Shown one piece after another: positions 26,463 to 35,861 of a DNA stretch of 64,000 nucleotides (position 1 is the stretch's first letter; the number at the start of each line of letters is the position of its first letter). Location: positions 212,192-276,191 of the forward strand of contig NZ_RCSU01000008.1 in the NCBI RefSeq assembly GCF_003991355.1, written 5' to 3'. A program made the translations under genes and the position numbers. The notes under the pieces are model-generated. The model saw only the letters and a program-made list of their open reading frames with translations, did no database searches and was not told the origin of the DNA. The DNA comes from Pseudoflavitalea rhizosphaerae. Lineage in GTDB: Bacteria; Bacteroidota; Bacteroidia; Chitinophagales; Chitinophagaceae.

Positions 26463-28100
26463 ATGAGTCAACCAACAAAATGGTCCCAATTTGGGGTTCT
26501 GATCACCGTGTTCTTTTTCTGGGGGTTTGTAGCGGCCTCCAACAGTATCTTTATCCCATTCTGTAAGGAATTTTTTCACCTGGACCAGATCCAGTCCCAA
26601 CTCATTGGTTCCGCCTTTTACGGCGCTTACTTTTATGGTTCCCTGATCCTCTTCATCATTTCAACTGTCAGCGGCATTGATGTACTGAACAAGATCGGAT
26701 ATAAGAAAGGGATTATCTATGGTCTCCTCATCTCTGTGGTGGGCGCTATTGCGCTGGCCTTTATCAGTGGATCAACTGCTCCTACTTTTGCTGCCGTATT
26801 GATCGCTTTCTTCATCATAGCATTGGGCTTCTCATTGCAACAAACCGCTGCGCAACCATTTGCCATTGCACTGGGGCCAGAGGAATCCGGCGCTCATCGT
26901 TTGAACATGGCCGGTGGTGTAAACTCTTTCGGTACCTTGCTGGGACCGCTGGTAGTAAGCTGGCTGCTCTTCGGTACGGTGAAAGAGGGAGAAAGCAGTC
27001 CTGCCAATATTTCCAATATACAAACATTGTATTTTTTCCTTTCCGGTTTGTTCATTCTGGCTTCCCTGGTTTTTGCAGTGGCCAAATTGCCGAAAACAAC
27101 CTCCAATGAGACTTTGGAAAAAAGCCCCAAAGCCATGATCGCACTGGTGATCATTGGCCTGTTGTTCCCTCCCGTTTTGTTTGCAGACCAGATCCATCTG
27201 CAATTCGGTATTACAAAATCCACTACCATTGTTACTTCCCTCGTACTCATATTGCTGGTGCTGTTTGTGAGCATGTTGCTGGCAGCCAGGAATAAATCAG
27301 GATGGGGCGCCATGGCCTACCCACAGCTGGTACTGGGCATGATCGCCATCTTCGTTTATGTGGGTGTGGAAGTAACGGTTGATAATAATTTCGGCGCCCT
27401 GCTCAAGCTGCAGGAATTCGGAGGGTACGATGAAGCGCATATCTCCCACCTTATTTCATTATACTGGGGTAGTTTGATGATCGGCCGCTGGACCGGTGCC
27501 GTGAGCGTTTTCAATTTCAGCAAGGGCGTCAAAAAAGTGCTGGGCATCGTGGTGCCTTTTGCAGCATTCGGCATTATCTTGCTGGTGAACCTGATCAAGG
27601 GTAATAAGGTGGATGATTTTCTGCTTTACCCTATCTGTATCGCCATTGCAGTTGGCGCATTCCTGTTTGCCAATGAAAGACCAGTGAAACTGTTACTGAC
27701 GGTTTCTGTACTGGGTGCTATCGCCATGGTGATTGCGCTTACGAATACCGGGATGGTGGCCAATTTTGCTATTATCAGTTGCGGTCTTTGCGCCTCTGTT
27801 ATGTGGCCCTGCATCTTCGCATTGGCAGTAAGCGGCCTGGGCAAATACACAAGCCAGGGTTCTGCATTCCTGATCATGATGATCCTGGGAGGCGCTATCC
27901 TGCCACCTACACAGGGGGCTATCATCGATATCGATAAGGTTAGCCCTGGTTCAACCGTGATGGGCACTTCATTCACTCACTTCTCTTATATCGTTCCCTT
28001 GCTTTGTTTCGCTTATCTTGCATGGCATACACTGAAAACAAAATCTGTTCTGAAGAAACAGGGGTTGGATGTAGACGCGCAGGTGGCTGCCGGACACTAA
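26463..28100 (+). CDS. FHS-family sugar:H+ symporter (glucose/galactose/fucose type)
   Basis: A 545-residue MFS permease of the FucP/GluP group. ATG 26463 is preferred over TTG 26457. Helix 1 begins GVLITVFFFWGFVAASNSIF, and the family's helix-4/5 motif appears as LGFSLQQTAAQPFAIALGP followed by RLNMAGGVNSFGTLLGPL. An extended middle region with extra hydrophobic segments makes it longer than the usual ~420-440 residues. The ROK glucokinase follows 36 bp later, so glucose or a related hexose is the probable cargo. It is divergent from glgA. Confidence 0.9.
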   Translation: MSQPTKWSQFGVLITVFFFWGFVAASNSIFIPFCKEFFHLDQIQSQLIGSAFYGAYFYGSLILFIISTVSGIDVLNKIGYKKGIIYGLLISVVGAIALAFISGSTAPTFAAVLIAFFIIALGFSLQQTAAQPFAIALGPEESGAHRLNMAGGVNSFGTLLGPLVVSWLLFGTVKEGESSPANISNIQTLYFFLSGLFILASLVFAVAKLPKTTSNETLEKSPKAMIALVIIGLLFPPVLFADQIHLQFGITKSTTIVTSLVLILLVLFVSMLLAARNKSGWGAMAYPQLVLGMIAIFVYVGVEVTVDNNFGALLKLQEFGGYDEAHISHLISLYWGSLMIGRWTGAVSVFNFSKGVKKVLGIVVPFAAFGIILLVNLIKGNKVDDFLLYPICIAIAVGAFLFANERPVKLLLTVSVLGAIAMVIALTNTGMVANFAIISCGLCASVMWPCIFALAVSGLGKYTSQGSAFLIMMILGGAILPPTQGAIIDIDKVSPGSTVMGTSFTHFSYIVPLLCFAYLAWHTLKTKSVLKKQGLDVDAQVAAGH

Positions 28101-28136
28101 TAAGCGATCTTTAAACTGAATGTTCTCTGTAACAAC

Positions 28137-29144
28137 ATGCATACACATTTAACAAACCAGGTAACGGACATGGTAAGTCAACGACAGGATTTTGCAATTG
28201 GTATCGATATAGGTGGCACCAATACTGTATTTGGCATTGTAGATCATCGCGGCGATATTTCTTATCGCGGCGCCATCTCTACGAGGAAGCACGACAATCC
28301 GAATGATTTTATCGAAGAGCTGTACCACGCGCTGCAACCCGCTATCGACCAGGTAGGCGGAATGGATTCCATTCGCGGTATCGGCGTGGGCGCACCAAAT
28401 GGCAATTATTATAATGGTACGATCGAGTACGCTCCCAACCTTCCCTGGAGAGGCGTTGTTCCTCTCCGCGATCTTATGACGGCGCGCTTTCAAAGCCCCT
28501 GTTCACTCACCAACGACGCCAACGCAGCGGCAGTAGGTGAAATGATGTACGGCGTTGCGCGCGGCATGAAGGACTTCATCATGATCACACTCGGAACGGG
28601 TGTGGGAAGCGGCATCGTTGCCAATGGTCAGCTGATCTATGGCCACGACGGATTTGCCGGCGAGCTTGGTCATGTTACCATCATCCCTGACGGCAGACTG
28701 CACAAAGGCACGGGCCTTCATGGTTCGCTGGAAGCTTATGCATCCGCAACCGGCGTGGCTTTGACGGCCAACGAGTTTCTGGACAGGGATCCTTCCGTTC
28801 CCAGTCTCCTCCGCAATTATGCAAAGGAAGCCATCGATTCGAAAGTGGTATACGATTGCGCGATGCAGGGAGATAAACTGGCCGGTGAAGTGTATGCATT
28901 CACCGGTAAGGTACTGGGACTGGCGCTGGCCAACTTCGTGATGTTCTCATCTCCCGAAGCGATCATTCTCTTTGGGGGTATGACAAAAGCCGGAGATCTG
29001 ATCCTCGATCCCACACGCGAACACATGGAGAAAAACCTGTTACCGATCTTCCGCGATAAAGTAAAATTATTGTTCTCGGAGCTGAAAGAAGCAGATGCTG
29101 CGATACTCGGCGCGAGTGCACTGGTATGGGAAATGAAGCTTTAG
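28137..29144 (+). CDS. ROK-family glucokinase lacking the zinc-cysteine motif
   Basis: Predicted to phosphorylate glucose with ATP. IGIDIGGTNTVFGI (22-35) is the phosphate-1 motif, SLTNDANAAAVGE near 122-134 holds the catalytic Asp, and LGTGVGSGIVANG is the ROK signature. The GELGHVTI histidine is present. The usual CxCGxxGC zinc motif is replaced by KGTGLHGS just before LEAYASATGV (about 190-198), so all three cysteines are gone. The reading frame is intact, so this is substitution rather than a frameshift. It is probably co-transcribed with the preceding sugar symporter. Its stop lies inside a terminator loop. Confidence 0.9.
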   Translation: MHTHLTNQVTDMVSQRQDFAIGIDIGGTNTVFGIVDHRGDISYRGAISTRKHDNPNDFIEELYHALQPAIDQVGGMDSIRGIGVGAPNGNYYNGTIEYAPNLPWRGVVPLRDLMTARFQSPCSLTNDANAAAVGEMMYGVARGMKDFIMITLGTGVGSGIVANGQLIYGHDGFAGELGHVTIIPDGRLHKGTGLHGSLEAYASATGVALTANEFLDRDPSVPSLLRNYAKEAIDSKVVYDCAMQGDKLAGEVYAFTGKVLGLALANFVMFSSPEAIILFGGMTKAGDLILDPTREHMEKNLLPIFRDKVKLLFSELKEADAAILGASALVWEMKL

Positions 29145-29162
29145 GGCTTCATTTCCTTTTTT
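29129..29162 (+). terminator. Terminator whose loop contains two converging stop codons
   Basis: An 11-bp stem (GGAAATGAAGC with GCTTCATTTCC) and a 6-nt loop are followed by six T. The loop region contains the stop of the ROK kinase (29142-29144) and, on the other strand, the stop of the NAGPA-like gene (29141-29143). Confidence 0.85.
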
Positions 29163-30112
29163 GAATACTTTCTCTGTATAATAAATACAGCCGGCACTGG
29201 CCGCTGCCCGTTCTTATCTGATGGCTTGATGGTTTCCTTTCCATTCACCAGCATACAACTGCTGCCCCCGCCATCTAAATTCACTGCTTCCATACAGCCC
29301 AGATCCCGCAGGAGGATAGCGGTTTCCTTTAAGGTAGTGCCATCAGCAACGCCGGGCGTTCTACCCTGCACTACCAGGATAATGAGTTTTCCATTGGCAG
29401 TATATCCCATCGCCGTTCTCGGGTGACGATCGTTTTCTCCATTCACAAATTTTTGCTCCTCCCTGAACGGAATGTAGATCTCATGGTCCTTCACCAATAC
29501 CGGCCCGCCTCCTACTGCAGTCTTCATTCTCCACCATTTCCATTGGTCGAGGGTATTCAGATCGCGGATCGAAGGATCAGGTGTTGTTCCTTTCGCCACG
29601 ATGGGCCGTTCCTGGAAAGCATAGGGCCAGCGCATGGTGGTATCAGTGAAAACCCAGGCTACATCTGCATTACGACGCTTGTTGATGCCGATAGCGCCAT
29701 AGGTGGGGTAATAAAATGAATCTACTCCCTTGCTTTTCAGTGATGGATTGTTGTAGGCTACCAGCACGCCATCTTTCATCACCAGGTTGAGGTTCTGATT
29801 GGTATTGAACGAAAAGAAAGTTGCATTCACTACCAGGTAAGGCTGGTTTTCGTTTGCATAATACTGTGAGGGAGTATACCGTTTACCATGCCCTGTCTGT
29901 GCAGTGAAATCAAGTTTCTTGTCTTTCAGATCAGCCTCCACGAAATAAGCAGAAAAAGGCCGGCCATTCAAAGAATCCTTTGAATAGAATACTTTGATGC
30001 CGGGAGGTAACGGCGCAAATAAGGAGTCAGCTCTTTGCCAGTTTTGCTGTGCAAAAGAAAAGGGAACATTCAGTACAAACAGAATGCTCCCCAGCAAGAA
30101 TGATCTTTTCAA
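29141..30112 (-). CDS. Phosphodiester glycosidase (NAGPA) family exported protein
   Basis: A 323-residue exported protein. TTG 30112 gives MKRSFLLGSILFVLNVPFSF then AQQ, a clear signal peptide. The frame continues to 30157, but that part overlaps lipA and lacks signal character. The NAGPA/DUF2233 domain shows YLVVNATFFSFNTNQNLNLV, HPRTAMGYTANGKLIILVVQ, GRTPGVADGTTLKE and the terminal AVNLDGGGSSCMLVNG, the most conserved block. Family members remove phosphodiester-linked sugars; the bacterial substrate is unsettled. It follows lipA and overlaps the ROK gene's stop. Confidence 0.88.
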   Translation of the reverse strand: MKRSFLLGSILFVLNVPFSFAQQNWQRADSLFAPLPPGIKVFYSKDSLNGRPFSAYFVEADLKDKKLDFTAQTGHGKRYTPSQYYANENQPYLVVNATFFSFNTNQNLNLVMKDGVLVAYNNPSLKSKGVDSFYYPTYGAIGINKRRNADVAWVFTDTTMRWPYAFQERPIVAKGTTPDPSIRDLNTLDQWKWWRMKTAVGGGPVLVKDHEIYIPFREEQKFVNGENDRHPRTAMGYTANGKLIILVVQGRTPGVADGTTLKETAILLRDLGCMEAVNLDGGGSSCMLVNGKETIKPSDKNGQRPVPAVFIIQRKYSKKEMKP

Positions 30113-30123
30113 TGAATATATTT

Positions 30124-31059
30124 TTATAGTACGATGGCTGCTTTCTCTGCTTCCCAAACGCCTCGTCCGTATCCGGGTAAAACGTGTTTGTCGCTATGAT
30201 AAGAAGAACGCACCAGCGGACCGCTTTCCACGTAATCGAATCCAAGCTGGTAACCGATCTCGCGGAGCTCAGCGAACTCATCGGGGTGAACAAACCGGAT
30301 CACGGGAAGATGTTTGCGTGTAGGCTGCAGGTACTGTCCCATGGTGATCACATCCACTCCACTGTTACGAAGATCTTTCAGGGTTTGCACCACTTCGTCT
30401 TTTGTTTCGCCCAGTCCCAGCATAATACCGCTCTTGGTGCGCATGCCACCTTCTTTCAGGATCTTGAGCGTTTCCATGCTTCTCCAGTATTTAGCCTGGA
30501 TGCGAACCTGGCGGGTAAGTCTTTCCACTGTTTCAATATTGTGGGATACCACTTCAGGGGCGGCATCGATCACACGTTGAATATCTTCGGCTTTACCTTT
30601 GAAATCGGGGATCAGTGTTTCCAGTGTTGTATCGGGCGTGAGTGCTTTCACTGCTTTGATAGTGTTCTGCCAGATGATGCTTCCCTGGTCTTTCAGTTCA
30701 TCGCGGTCAACTGAAGTGATAACTGCATGTTTCACTTTCATGAGGTAGATGGCTTCGGCCACGCGCTGGGGCTCATCCCAGTCAACGGGCTCCGGGCGTC
30801 CGGTGGCTACTGCGCAGAAGCCGCAGCTCCGGGTGCAAACATTGCCCAGGATCATGAATGTGGCGGTGCCTTCACCCCAGCATTCGCCCATATTGGGGCA
30901 GTTGCCGCTTTCGCAGATGGTGTGTAATTTATGATTGTCCACCAGTCCGCGCACATGTTTATAGTTTTCGCCAGTAGGCAGCTTCACACGAAGCCAGTTG
31001 GGCTTTTTGATCTTCGTTTCTGTCTCTGCTACCTTATTAATGATCGGTAATTCCTGCAT
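30124..31059 (-). CDS. lipA: Lipoyl synthase (radical SAM)
   Basis: Inserts two sulfurs into octanoyl groups on lipoate-dependent enzymes. ATG 31059 ([16 protein letters not shown]) is preferred to a longer frame. The auxiliary cluster motif [12 protein letters not shown] has cysteines at 49, 54 and 60. The radical SAM motif CTRSCGFC has cysteines at 75, 79 and 82. A conserved RSSYHSDK holds the serine ligand near the C-terminus. Length 311. The downstream NAGPA-like gene begins about 11 bp before the lipA stop codon ends. Confidence 0.96.
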   Translation of the reverse strand: MQELPIINKVAETETKIKKPNWLRVKLPTGENYKHVRGLVDNHKLHTICESGNCPNMGECWGEGTATFMILGNVCTRSCGFCAVATGRPEPVDWDEPQRVAEAIYLMKVKHAVITSVDRDELKDQGSIIWQNTIKAVKALTPDTTLETLIPDFKGKAEDIQRVIDAAPEVVSHNIETVERLTRQVRIQAKYWRSMETLKILKEGGMRTKSGIMLGLGETKDEVVQTLKDLRNSGVDVITMGQYLQPTRKHLPVIRFVHPDEFAELREIGYQLGFDYVESGPLVRSSYHSDKHVLPGYGRGVWEAEKAAIVL

Positions 31060-31146
31060 ACGTTCGTTTTCAAGTAAAATTGCTCCAGGTATAACTAACA
31101 AATCCGGAGACTGAAAGTTTACCGCCGTAAAAGTACATCACTTTCA

Positions 31147-31953
31147 TCACTTTCTCTTACCCAGGAGGAGGGTAACGTATGCATTGAAGAAAAACTGTTT
31201 GGGGGGCATTTTCATTACCTGTTCTATCTTGGATGAATAGAATTCAGCATTTATGCCTGCTTCCACTGCGGAAACGGTTTCATTGAAACGGCCCCAGTCG
31301 AACCGAAGCGCGAGTTTGGCATGCGCGCCAGGGCGTACTTTCACGTCGCCCCATCCTGCAAATGGACCGGCGGCTCCTCTTTCAACAAAGCCACTGTCGA
31401 GGATCTCCGGGTAAGTGGATTTGAATCGGAAGTCTTCCCCGTTCCTGGTAACATTGATCATATAGGGCTTTTGCAGTCCTGCACTCACGCCGCCTGCATA
31501 AATGGCCATCACAGCAACGCCGTTCTTATTGCCTTTGCCGCCAATGATGCGTTGCTGGCCTACGCCGAATTTGAGTTGATAGAAATTATTGGTCTTGCCA
31601 AATACAACGGAGTTGGTATTGAAACCGCCACTTACTACGGAATAACGCTTTTCCGTGCGTGATTTCTTTTCGTTCAGCTCTATCTGGTAGATCATGGCCA
31701 CCCTCGGGCTATGGAAGCGGCCAAACTCGTAAGACAGACCGTAGCCGTCTGAAGCCAGCTTAAAGCCGAAAATGCTTTGTTTGGCGAAAATAATCTCACC
31801 CTCTTCTTCCTGCTTGATCAGCTGATTGATGCGTTCGCGCCGGGCATTCCTCTTCTCTTCCTTTGCTGTTGGCGATTTTGGCCTGGGAGTTTCCTGTGCC
31901 AGCGCCACATATGAGATAGTACCTGTCAAAAGGAGCAAAACAATTTTCTTCAC
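31147..31953 (-). CDS. Hypothetical exported protein, possible outer-membrane barrel
   Basis: A 268-residue protein of unknown function. GTG 31953 gives MKKIVLLLLTGTISYVALAQ, a clean signal peptide; the frame also permits TTG 31959. A charged helix (KEEKRNARRERINQLIKQEE) follows, then alternating strands such as GFKLASDGYGLSYEFGRF and NNFYQLKFGVGQQRII. It ends FNAYVTLLLGKRK, with an aromatic residue in the last strand as in outer-membrane barrels. The barrel call is an inference from the pattern. Confidence 0.75.
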   Translation of the reverse strand: MKKIVLLLLTGTISYVALAQETPRPKSPTAKEEKRNARRERINQLIKQEEEGEIIFAKQSIFGFKLASDGYGLSYEFGRFHSPRVAMIYQIELNEKKSRTEKRYSVVSGGFNTNSVVFGKTNNFYQLKFGVGQQRIIGGKGNKNGVAVMAIYAGGVSAGLQKPYMINVTRNGEDFRFKSTYPEILDSGFVERGAAGPFAGWGDVKVRPGAHAKLALRFDWGRFNETVSAVEAGINAEFYSSKIEQVMKMPPKQFFFNAYVTLLLGKRK

Positions 31954-32002
31954 CGGCAATGATTTAATTATTCAACGTAAATTTAAGGCAAAATTCTACA
32001 TA

Positions 32003-32425
32003 ATGACTTCTGAAGTAGTTTACGAAGGAAATCTCAGAACGGTTTGTACACATCTCCAGTCAGGCAACCAAATTCAGACAGACGCACCTACCGATAATCA
32101 GGGAAAGGGTGAAAGGTTCTCCCCCACTGACCTGGTGGCAACTGCACTGGGAGCCTGTATGATGACCATCATGGGGATCAAGGCCCGTGACATGCAGATC
32201 AACCTCGAGGGCACCCGGATCGAAACTCAGAAAATCATGAAGGCGGACCCCCGCAGGATCGGAGGTATAAATTTAACATTTCATTTCCCTGATGCACTAC
32301 AGCAACTGGATGAAAAACAAAGGACTATCCTCGAAAGAGCCGCTCATACCTGCCCTGTTATCTATAGTATTCACCCGGATATAGAGGTGAAAGTGGTATT
32401 CAACTGGACAGCCACTGTGAGTTGA
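32003..32425 (+). CDS. OsmC-family protein
   Basis: A 140-residue thiol peroxidase-like protein. ATG 32003 gives MTSEVVYEGN; longer frames run into the divergent gene. Both redox cysteines are visible: GACMMTIMG (Cys52) and HTCPVIYSI (about Cys115). RFSPTDLVATALG precedes the first. The family reduces organic hydroperoxides, usually with a partner thiol system. Its last 26 bp overlap the end of the convergent DUF2851 gene. Confidence 0.9.
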   Translation: MTSEVVYEGNLRTVCTHLQSGNQIQTDAPTDNQGKGERFSPTDLVATALGACMMTIMGIKARDMQINLEGTRIETQKIMKADPRRIGGINLTFHFPDALQQLDEKQRTILERAAHTCPVIYSIHPDIEVKVVFNWTATVS

Positions 32426-33674
32426 TCAGGTAATTGCCGATTGCGCAATCCAGGCATCTCTTACGGTCACAATACTGCGATTTCATTTCCAGCAATGCCT
32501 GACTATCGAACGCATCCTCACAACCGGCGCCCAGCATTCGGAATGAATTGATGATGCTGTTCTGCTCGGCCGGCAATTGCTGTAGCCATCGTATTGCCTT
32601 GTCTTTATACAGCTGTTCCCTTTTCCAGCAACCATAAGCGAAAAGTAATGGTATCACTGTATTCAATAAGAGGTTATCTGCGAACTGTTCTCCCAGGTGC
32701 TTCGGTTTGGGGGGAGCAGCTTCTTCCAATGTGTAATGTTCATCCCAGAAAGGGGCGGCTGTAACGTTCAGTAATAAGCGCAATTGCTCCAGGCTTTCGG
32801 TTTCCAGTATACAATGGAACAGCCTTTCAGATGTGTGCAAGAGCATCGCAAGCTGCGCCAATCTTACGGTTGGAAAAGCAGGCGGCCGCATACGCAGGAA
32901 GTACACGGGAAAATGGACGGGCTGCAATCCATACTTAGCTTTATAGAATTCATATTCCCTTTTTAACTGTGATGGATATGCGTGCTGAAAGGGTTTGTTC
33001 AGCAACCCTGCCTGCCCCAATAGCAGGGCTTCCAGCTGCACCAGTTGCCGGCGATGCCTTTGGACCAATGTCCCCGGGAGGCTCCTCGCAATCTGTTCAA
33101 AGGCGTCTGCATTGACCTTCATGCCAAAATTTCTCGCCAGCAACCACCAGCAGGTTTCATCCCAGTGATGTTTTGTACTTTCCAGGAAGGAATATACCTG
33201 CTCTGTTTTTCGCTGCAACCGTTCTACCATCAATCTTTCTTTCCAGGACGTGAATACAAGCCTGTCGATACTGTTAAGTTGCAACTGGCAGGGAATGAAC
33301 TGCTTGCTCAGCATCCATTCCTCATATTGTTTCAACAGGAGTTTCGGCACCCTGTCCTGCAATACCAGGATCGGCACAGGATCAAGCTGATTGTTCACAT
33401 CATCTTCCCATACTACATGCAGGACCACATTACGGTAGAGGGAATCATGATGGTGCGCATGTGCATACCAGTCAGAACTCCGGATATGCAGTTCCACCTG
33501 CCCTACCCAGAGCATTCCATCGATGCGAAGCATCGCTTGTTGAAAATCCGGTCCCTGGTTATGATTCAGTGTTCCGGGATGGACCAGTTCCAGCCGGTTG
33601 CCATTGGTTGACAATAATTCCTGTTGATTGAAATAACGGAATTGCCAGATGAATTGCAATAATCTTTCTTGCAT
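32400..33674 (-). CDS. DUF2851 family protein
   Basis: A 424-residue Bacteroidota protein of unknown function. ATG 33674 gives MQERLLQFIWQFRYFNQQEL, the conserved beginning of the family. The signature GTLNHNQGPDFQQAMLRIDG and VGQVELHIRSSDWYAHAHHH follow, a nuclease-like beta core that has led to suggestions of a PD-(D/E)XK relation; that link is only inference here. A cysteine cluster (SQYCDRKRCLDCAIGNYLI) near the C-terminus may bind metal. It is last in the minus-strand run after maf. Confidence 0.88.
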   Translation of the reverse strand: MQERLLQFIWQFRYFNQQELLSTNGNRLELVHPGTLNHNQGPDFQQAMLRIDGMLWVGQVELHIRSSDWYAHAHHHDSLYRNVVLHVVWEDDVNNQLDPVPILVLQDRVPKLLLKQYEEWMLSKQFIPCQLQLNSIDRLVFTSWKERLMVERLQRKTEQVYSFLESTKHHWDETCWWLLARNFGMKVNADAFEQIARSLPGTLVQRHRRQLVQLEALLLGQAGLLNKPFQHAYPSQLKREYEFYKAKYGLQPVHFPVYFLRMRPPAFPTVRLAQLAMLLHTSERLFHCILETESLEQLRLLLNVTAAPFWDEHYTLEEAAPPKPKHLGEQFADNLLLNTVIPLLFAYGCWKREQLYKDKAIRWLQQLPAEQNSIINSFRMLGAGCEDAFDSQALLEMKSQYCDRKRCLDCAIGNYLINSQWLSS

Positions 33675-33767
33675 GATCAGGGATACATTGAGGTGATAGA
33701 ATAGAGAACACCTTGCCTGATCAGGCATTTCTTACATTGGCATTAAAGGTTCGATGTCAGAAAAAGC

Positions 33768-34352
33768 TCAAAGGGATTGCAATGCCTGCAGCACGCGGCT
33801 GACGGGTAGCCCCATCACATTGTAAAAGTCCCCTTCAATGGATTTGATACCGGTAACGCCGATCCATTCCTGGATGGCATAGGCGCCGGCTTTATCGTAA
33901 GGTTCGTATTTGTCTACATAAAATATGATCTGTTCTTCGGAGAGTTCATGGAACCATACTGAAGTGGTATCGGCAAAAGACAGTTCCTTCTCTCCTGCCA
34001 GGATCACTACCCCGGTGATCACCTGGTGACGCTTCCCGGAAAGTAAGCTCAGGATGCGGATAGCATCGTTCCTGTTTTCCGGCTTGCCAATGATCTGGTT
34101 GTTGAGCACTACAATGGTGTCAGCTGCAACAATGGGCGATTGAATATCATAACGGTTATAGTCGTATCCATTTTTAACAGCCAGCGCTTTATTGCGTGCA
34201 ATATGTATGGGTACTTCATCTACCGGCATGGTTTCGGGGAAAGTTTCTTCCGTAACCGGAGCTATTACATCAAAATTCACTTCGGCCCATTCCATCAATT
34301 GCTTGCGGCGCGGGCTTTGCGAAGCCAATACAATATTGTATGCATTCATCAT
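33768..34352 (-). CDS. maf: Maf-family nucleotide pyrophosphatase
   Basis: Hydrolyses non-canonical or excess nucleoside triphosphates (dTTP, UTP or modified forms) to monophosphates. The N-terminal LASQSPRRKQLMEWA (about 9-23) is the Maf signature. PIVAADTIVVLNNQIIGKPE near 72-92 has the catalytic Asp. Length 194 is typical. The start overlaps the stop of the UbiA gene by one base (TGATG), so it is translationally coupled; ATG 34349 is an alternative start. Confidence 0.93.
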   Translation of the reverse strand: MMNAYNIVLASQSPRRKQLMEWAEVNFDVIAPVTEETFPETMPVDEVPIHIARNKALAVKNGYDYNRYDIQSPIVAADTIVVLNNQIIGKPENRNDAIRILSLLSGKRHQVITGVVILAGEKELSFADTTSVWFHELSEEQIIFYVDKYEPYDKAGAYAIQEWIGVTGIKSIEGDFYNVMGLPVSRVLQALQSL

Positions 34353-35296
34353 CAGGAATAAATTTTAAAGAACACCATCGAAAAGATACCTGTGGCCATT
34401 ACCAGTTTCACCCAGCTGCTGAGCTTGTGAAAATCCTGCGGCGATTCTGCCGTAAAGAGCTTACGGAAAATATGGACCAGTGGAAGGATCACCAGGATGA
34501 GACAATAGATCAGCGACAACCACCAATTGTATGGTAACGTATATGCCTGAACGATTACCAGGGATGCTATCAGTACTACCATCCAGGTGGCTATAAAAAC
34601 CTTGCTGCTTTGTATGCCCCATACGATCGGCATGGTGCGGCATCCGTAACGGGCATCTCCGTGCATATCTTCTATGTCTTTTATCACTTCCCTGATCAGT
34701 GAAATGATAAAAGCGAAGCCGCCATAGAGAAAGGTAAGCCGCATCAGTTTACTGGCATTGTAACCTAGCCACACATCAGGTTTGATAGTGGCCAGGTAAT
34801 GGCCCAGGAAACCTACCACCAGAACAACCCATGCAGTGAGCAGGGAAATGATAATATTTCCTGAGAGTAATTTGCGTTTGAAATTGGTGGAATAAAACCA
34901 GAGTGCGATCACGCAACCTGTATTCACGAAAGCCAGCCACCAGGCCCTGGTTTTCCAGGCTACATACAAACTGAGTATGATACCCGCAACAGATAATACC
35001 ATATGCCACCAGATCACCCATCGGCGGTTGATGATCTTTTCCACCACCAGTTTACCAGGCTTGTTCACCTGGTCGATATTCCTGTCGAAATAATCATTGA
35101 TGGCATATCCGCCGGCAGCAATCAGTACTGAAGCGGTCATCAGTGTGATAAAAAGTGGGAATGTCAGTGGCAGTGTTGCATTGGCCTGTTCAAAAACGGG
35201 CACAACAATACAATAGTAAAACAACAACTGCGTAGCTGCAATGAACAATAGGTTCAAAGTTCTGATAAGCCGTAAAAATGCGGTCAGAATTTTCAT
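34352..35296 (-). CDS. UbiA-family prenyltransferase
   Basis: A 314-residue membrane protein with about eight to nine hydrophobic helices. It transfers a polyprenyl group to an acceptor at the membrane face. The first Asp-rich motif is INDYFDRNIDQVNKPGK (D68, D71, D75). The second is DIEDMHGDARYGCRTMP near 213. It is most like the geranylgeranylglycerol-phosphate geranylgeranyltransferase/UbiA-like proteins common in Bacteroidota, and the acceptor is not certain. It lies between the KdsC-like phosphatase and maf. Confidence 0.9.
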   Translation of the reverse strand: MKILTAFLRLIRTLNLLFIAATQLLFYYCIVVPVFEQANATLPLTFPLFITLMTASVLIAAGGYAINDYFDRNIDQVNKPGKLVVEKIINRRWVIWWHMVLSVAGIILSLYVAWKTRAWWLAFVNTGCVIALWFYSTNFKRKLLSGNIIISLLTAWVVLVVGFLGHYLATIKPDVWLGYNASKLMRLTFLYGGFAFIISLIREVIKDIEDMHGDARYGCRTMPIVWGIQSSKVFIATWMVVLIASLVIVQAYTLPYNWWLSLIYCLILVILPLVHIFRKLFTAESPQDFHKLSSWVKLVMATGIFSMVFFKIYS

Positions 35297-35318
35297 GCGA
35301 CGCTAAGATAAGAAAGAA

Positions 35319-35840
35319 CTATTTACTCGCCACATCCGTATGCAGATCCCAGTGATCGTTCAGTTTCATCACGCGCTCGATCACATCTCTTACGCATCCC
35401 ATTCCGCCTGATGAATGTGAAATATACCTGGCTGCCTGGCGGATTTCGGTTACGGCATCTGCCGGAGCGCAGGGCAATCCTGCCAGTTTCATCACTGCAA
35501 GATCTGGGATATCATCGCCCATGTATAATACCTGTGATGGCTGTATGCCGTGTTGGGCAAGGTATTGATGAAAAACTTCCGTTTTGTTCTTTACTCCCAT
35601 GAACACATCTGTGATACCCAACTTTCCCAGACGTATGACCGCCGGATCTGAAGTGCTGCCGGAAATAACAGCAACACGATAACCTTTTTTGATGGCCAGC
35701 TGAAGCGCATAACCATCTTTGATGTTCATGCGCCGGATGAATTGACCATTATCAAGTATCAGCAGTGTGCCATCGGTGAGCACACCATCCATGTCGAATA
35801 TGAAAGTATTGATCGCTTTAAAATGCGCTAAAAGGCTCAT
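35319..35840 (-). CDS. KdsC-like HAD phosphatase (KDO 8-phosphate phosphatase family)
   Basis: A 173-residue C0-type HAD phosphatase with no cap domain. The nucleophile motif is FDMDGVLTDG (D16, D18). Motif II serine lies in AVISGSTSD, and motif III/IV is MGDDIPDLAVMK near 120. The architecture matches the enzyme that dephosphorylates KDO-8-P in lipopolysaccharide synthesis. No other kds gene is nearby, so the symbol is left empty. It lies 21 bp after the S41 protease on the same strand. Confidence 0.88.
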   Translation of the reverse strand: MSLLAHFKAINTFIFDMDGVLTDGTLLILDNGQFIRRMNIKDGYALQLAIKKGYRVAVISGSTSDPAVIRLGKLGITDVFMGVKNKTEVFHQYLAQHGIQPSQVLYMGDDIPDLAVMKLAGLPCAPADAVTEIRQAARYISHSSGGMGCVRDVIERVMKLNDHWDLHTDVASK

Positions 35841-35861
35841 GAATTGAAAATGGTTAATGAA

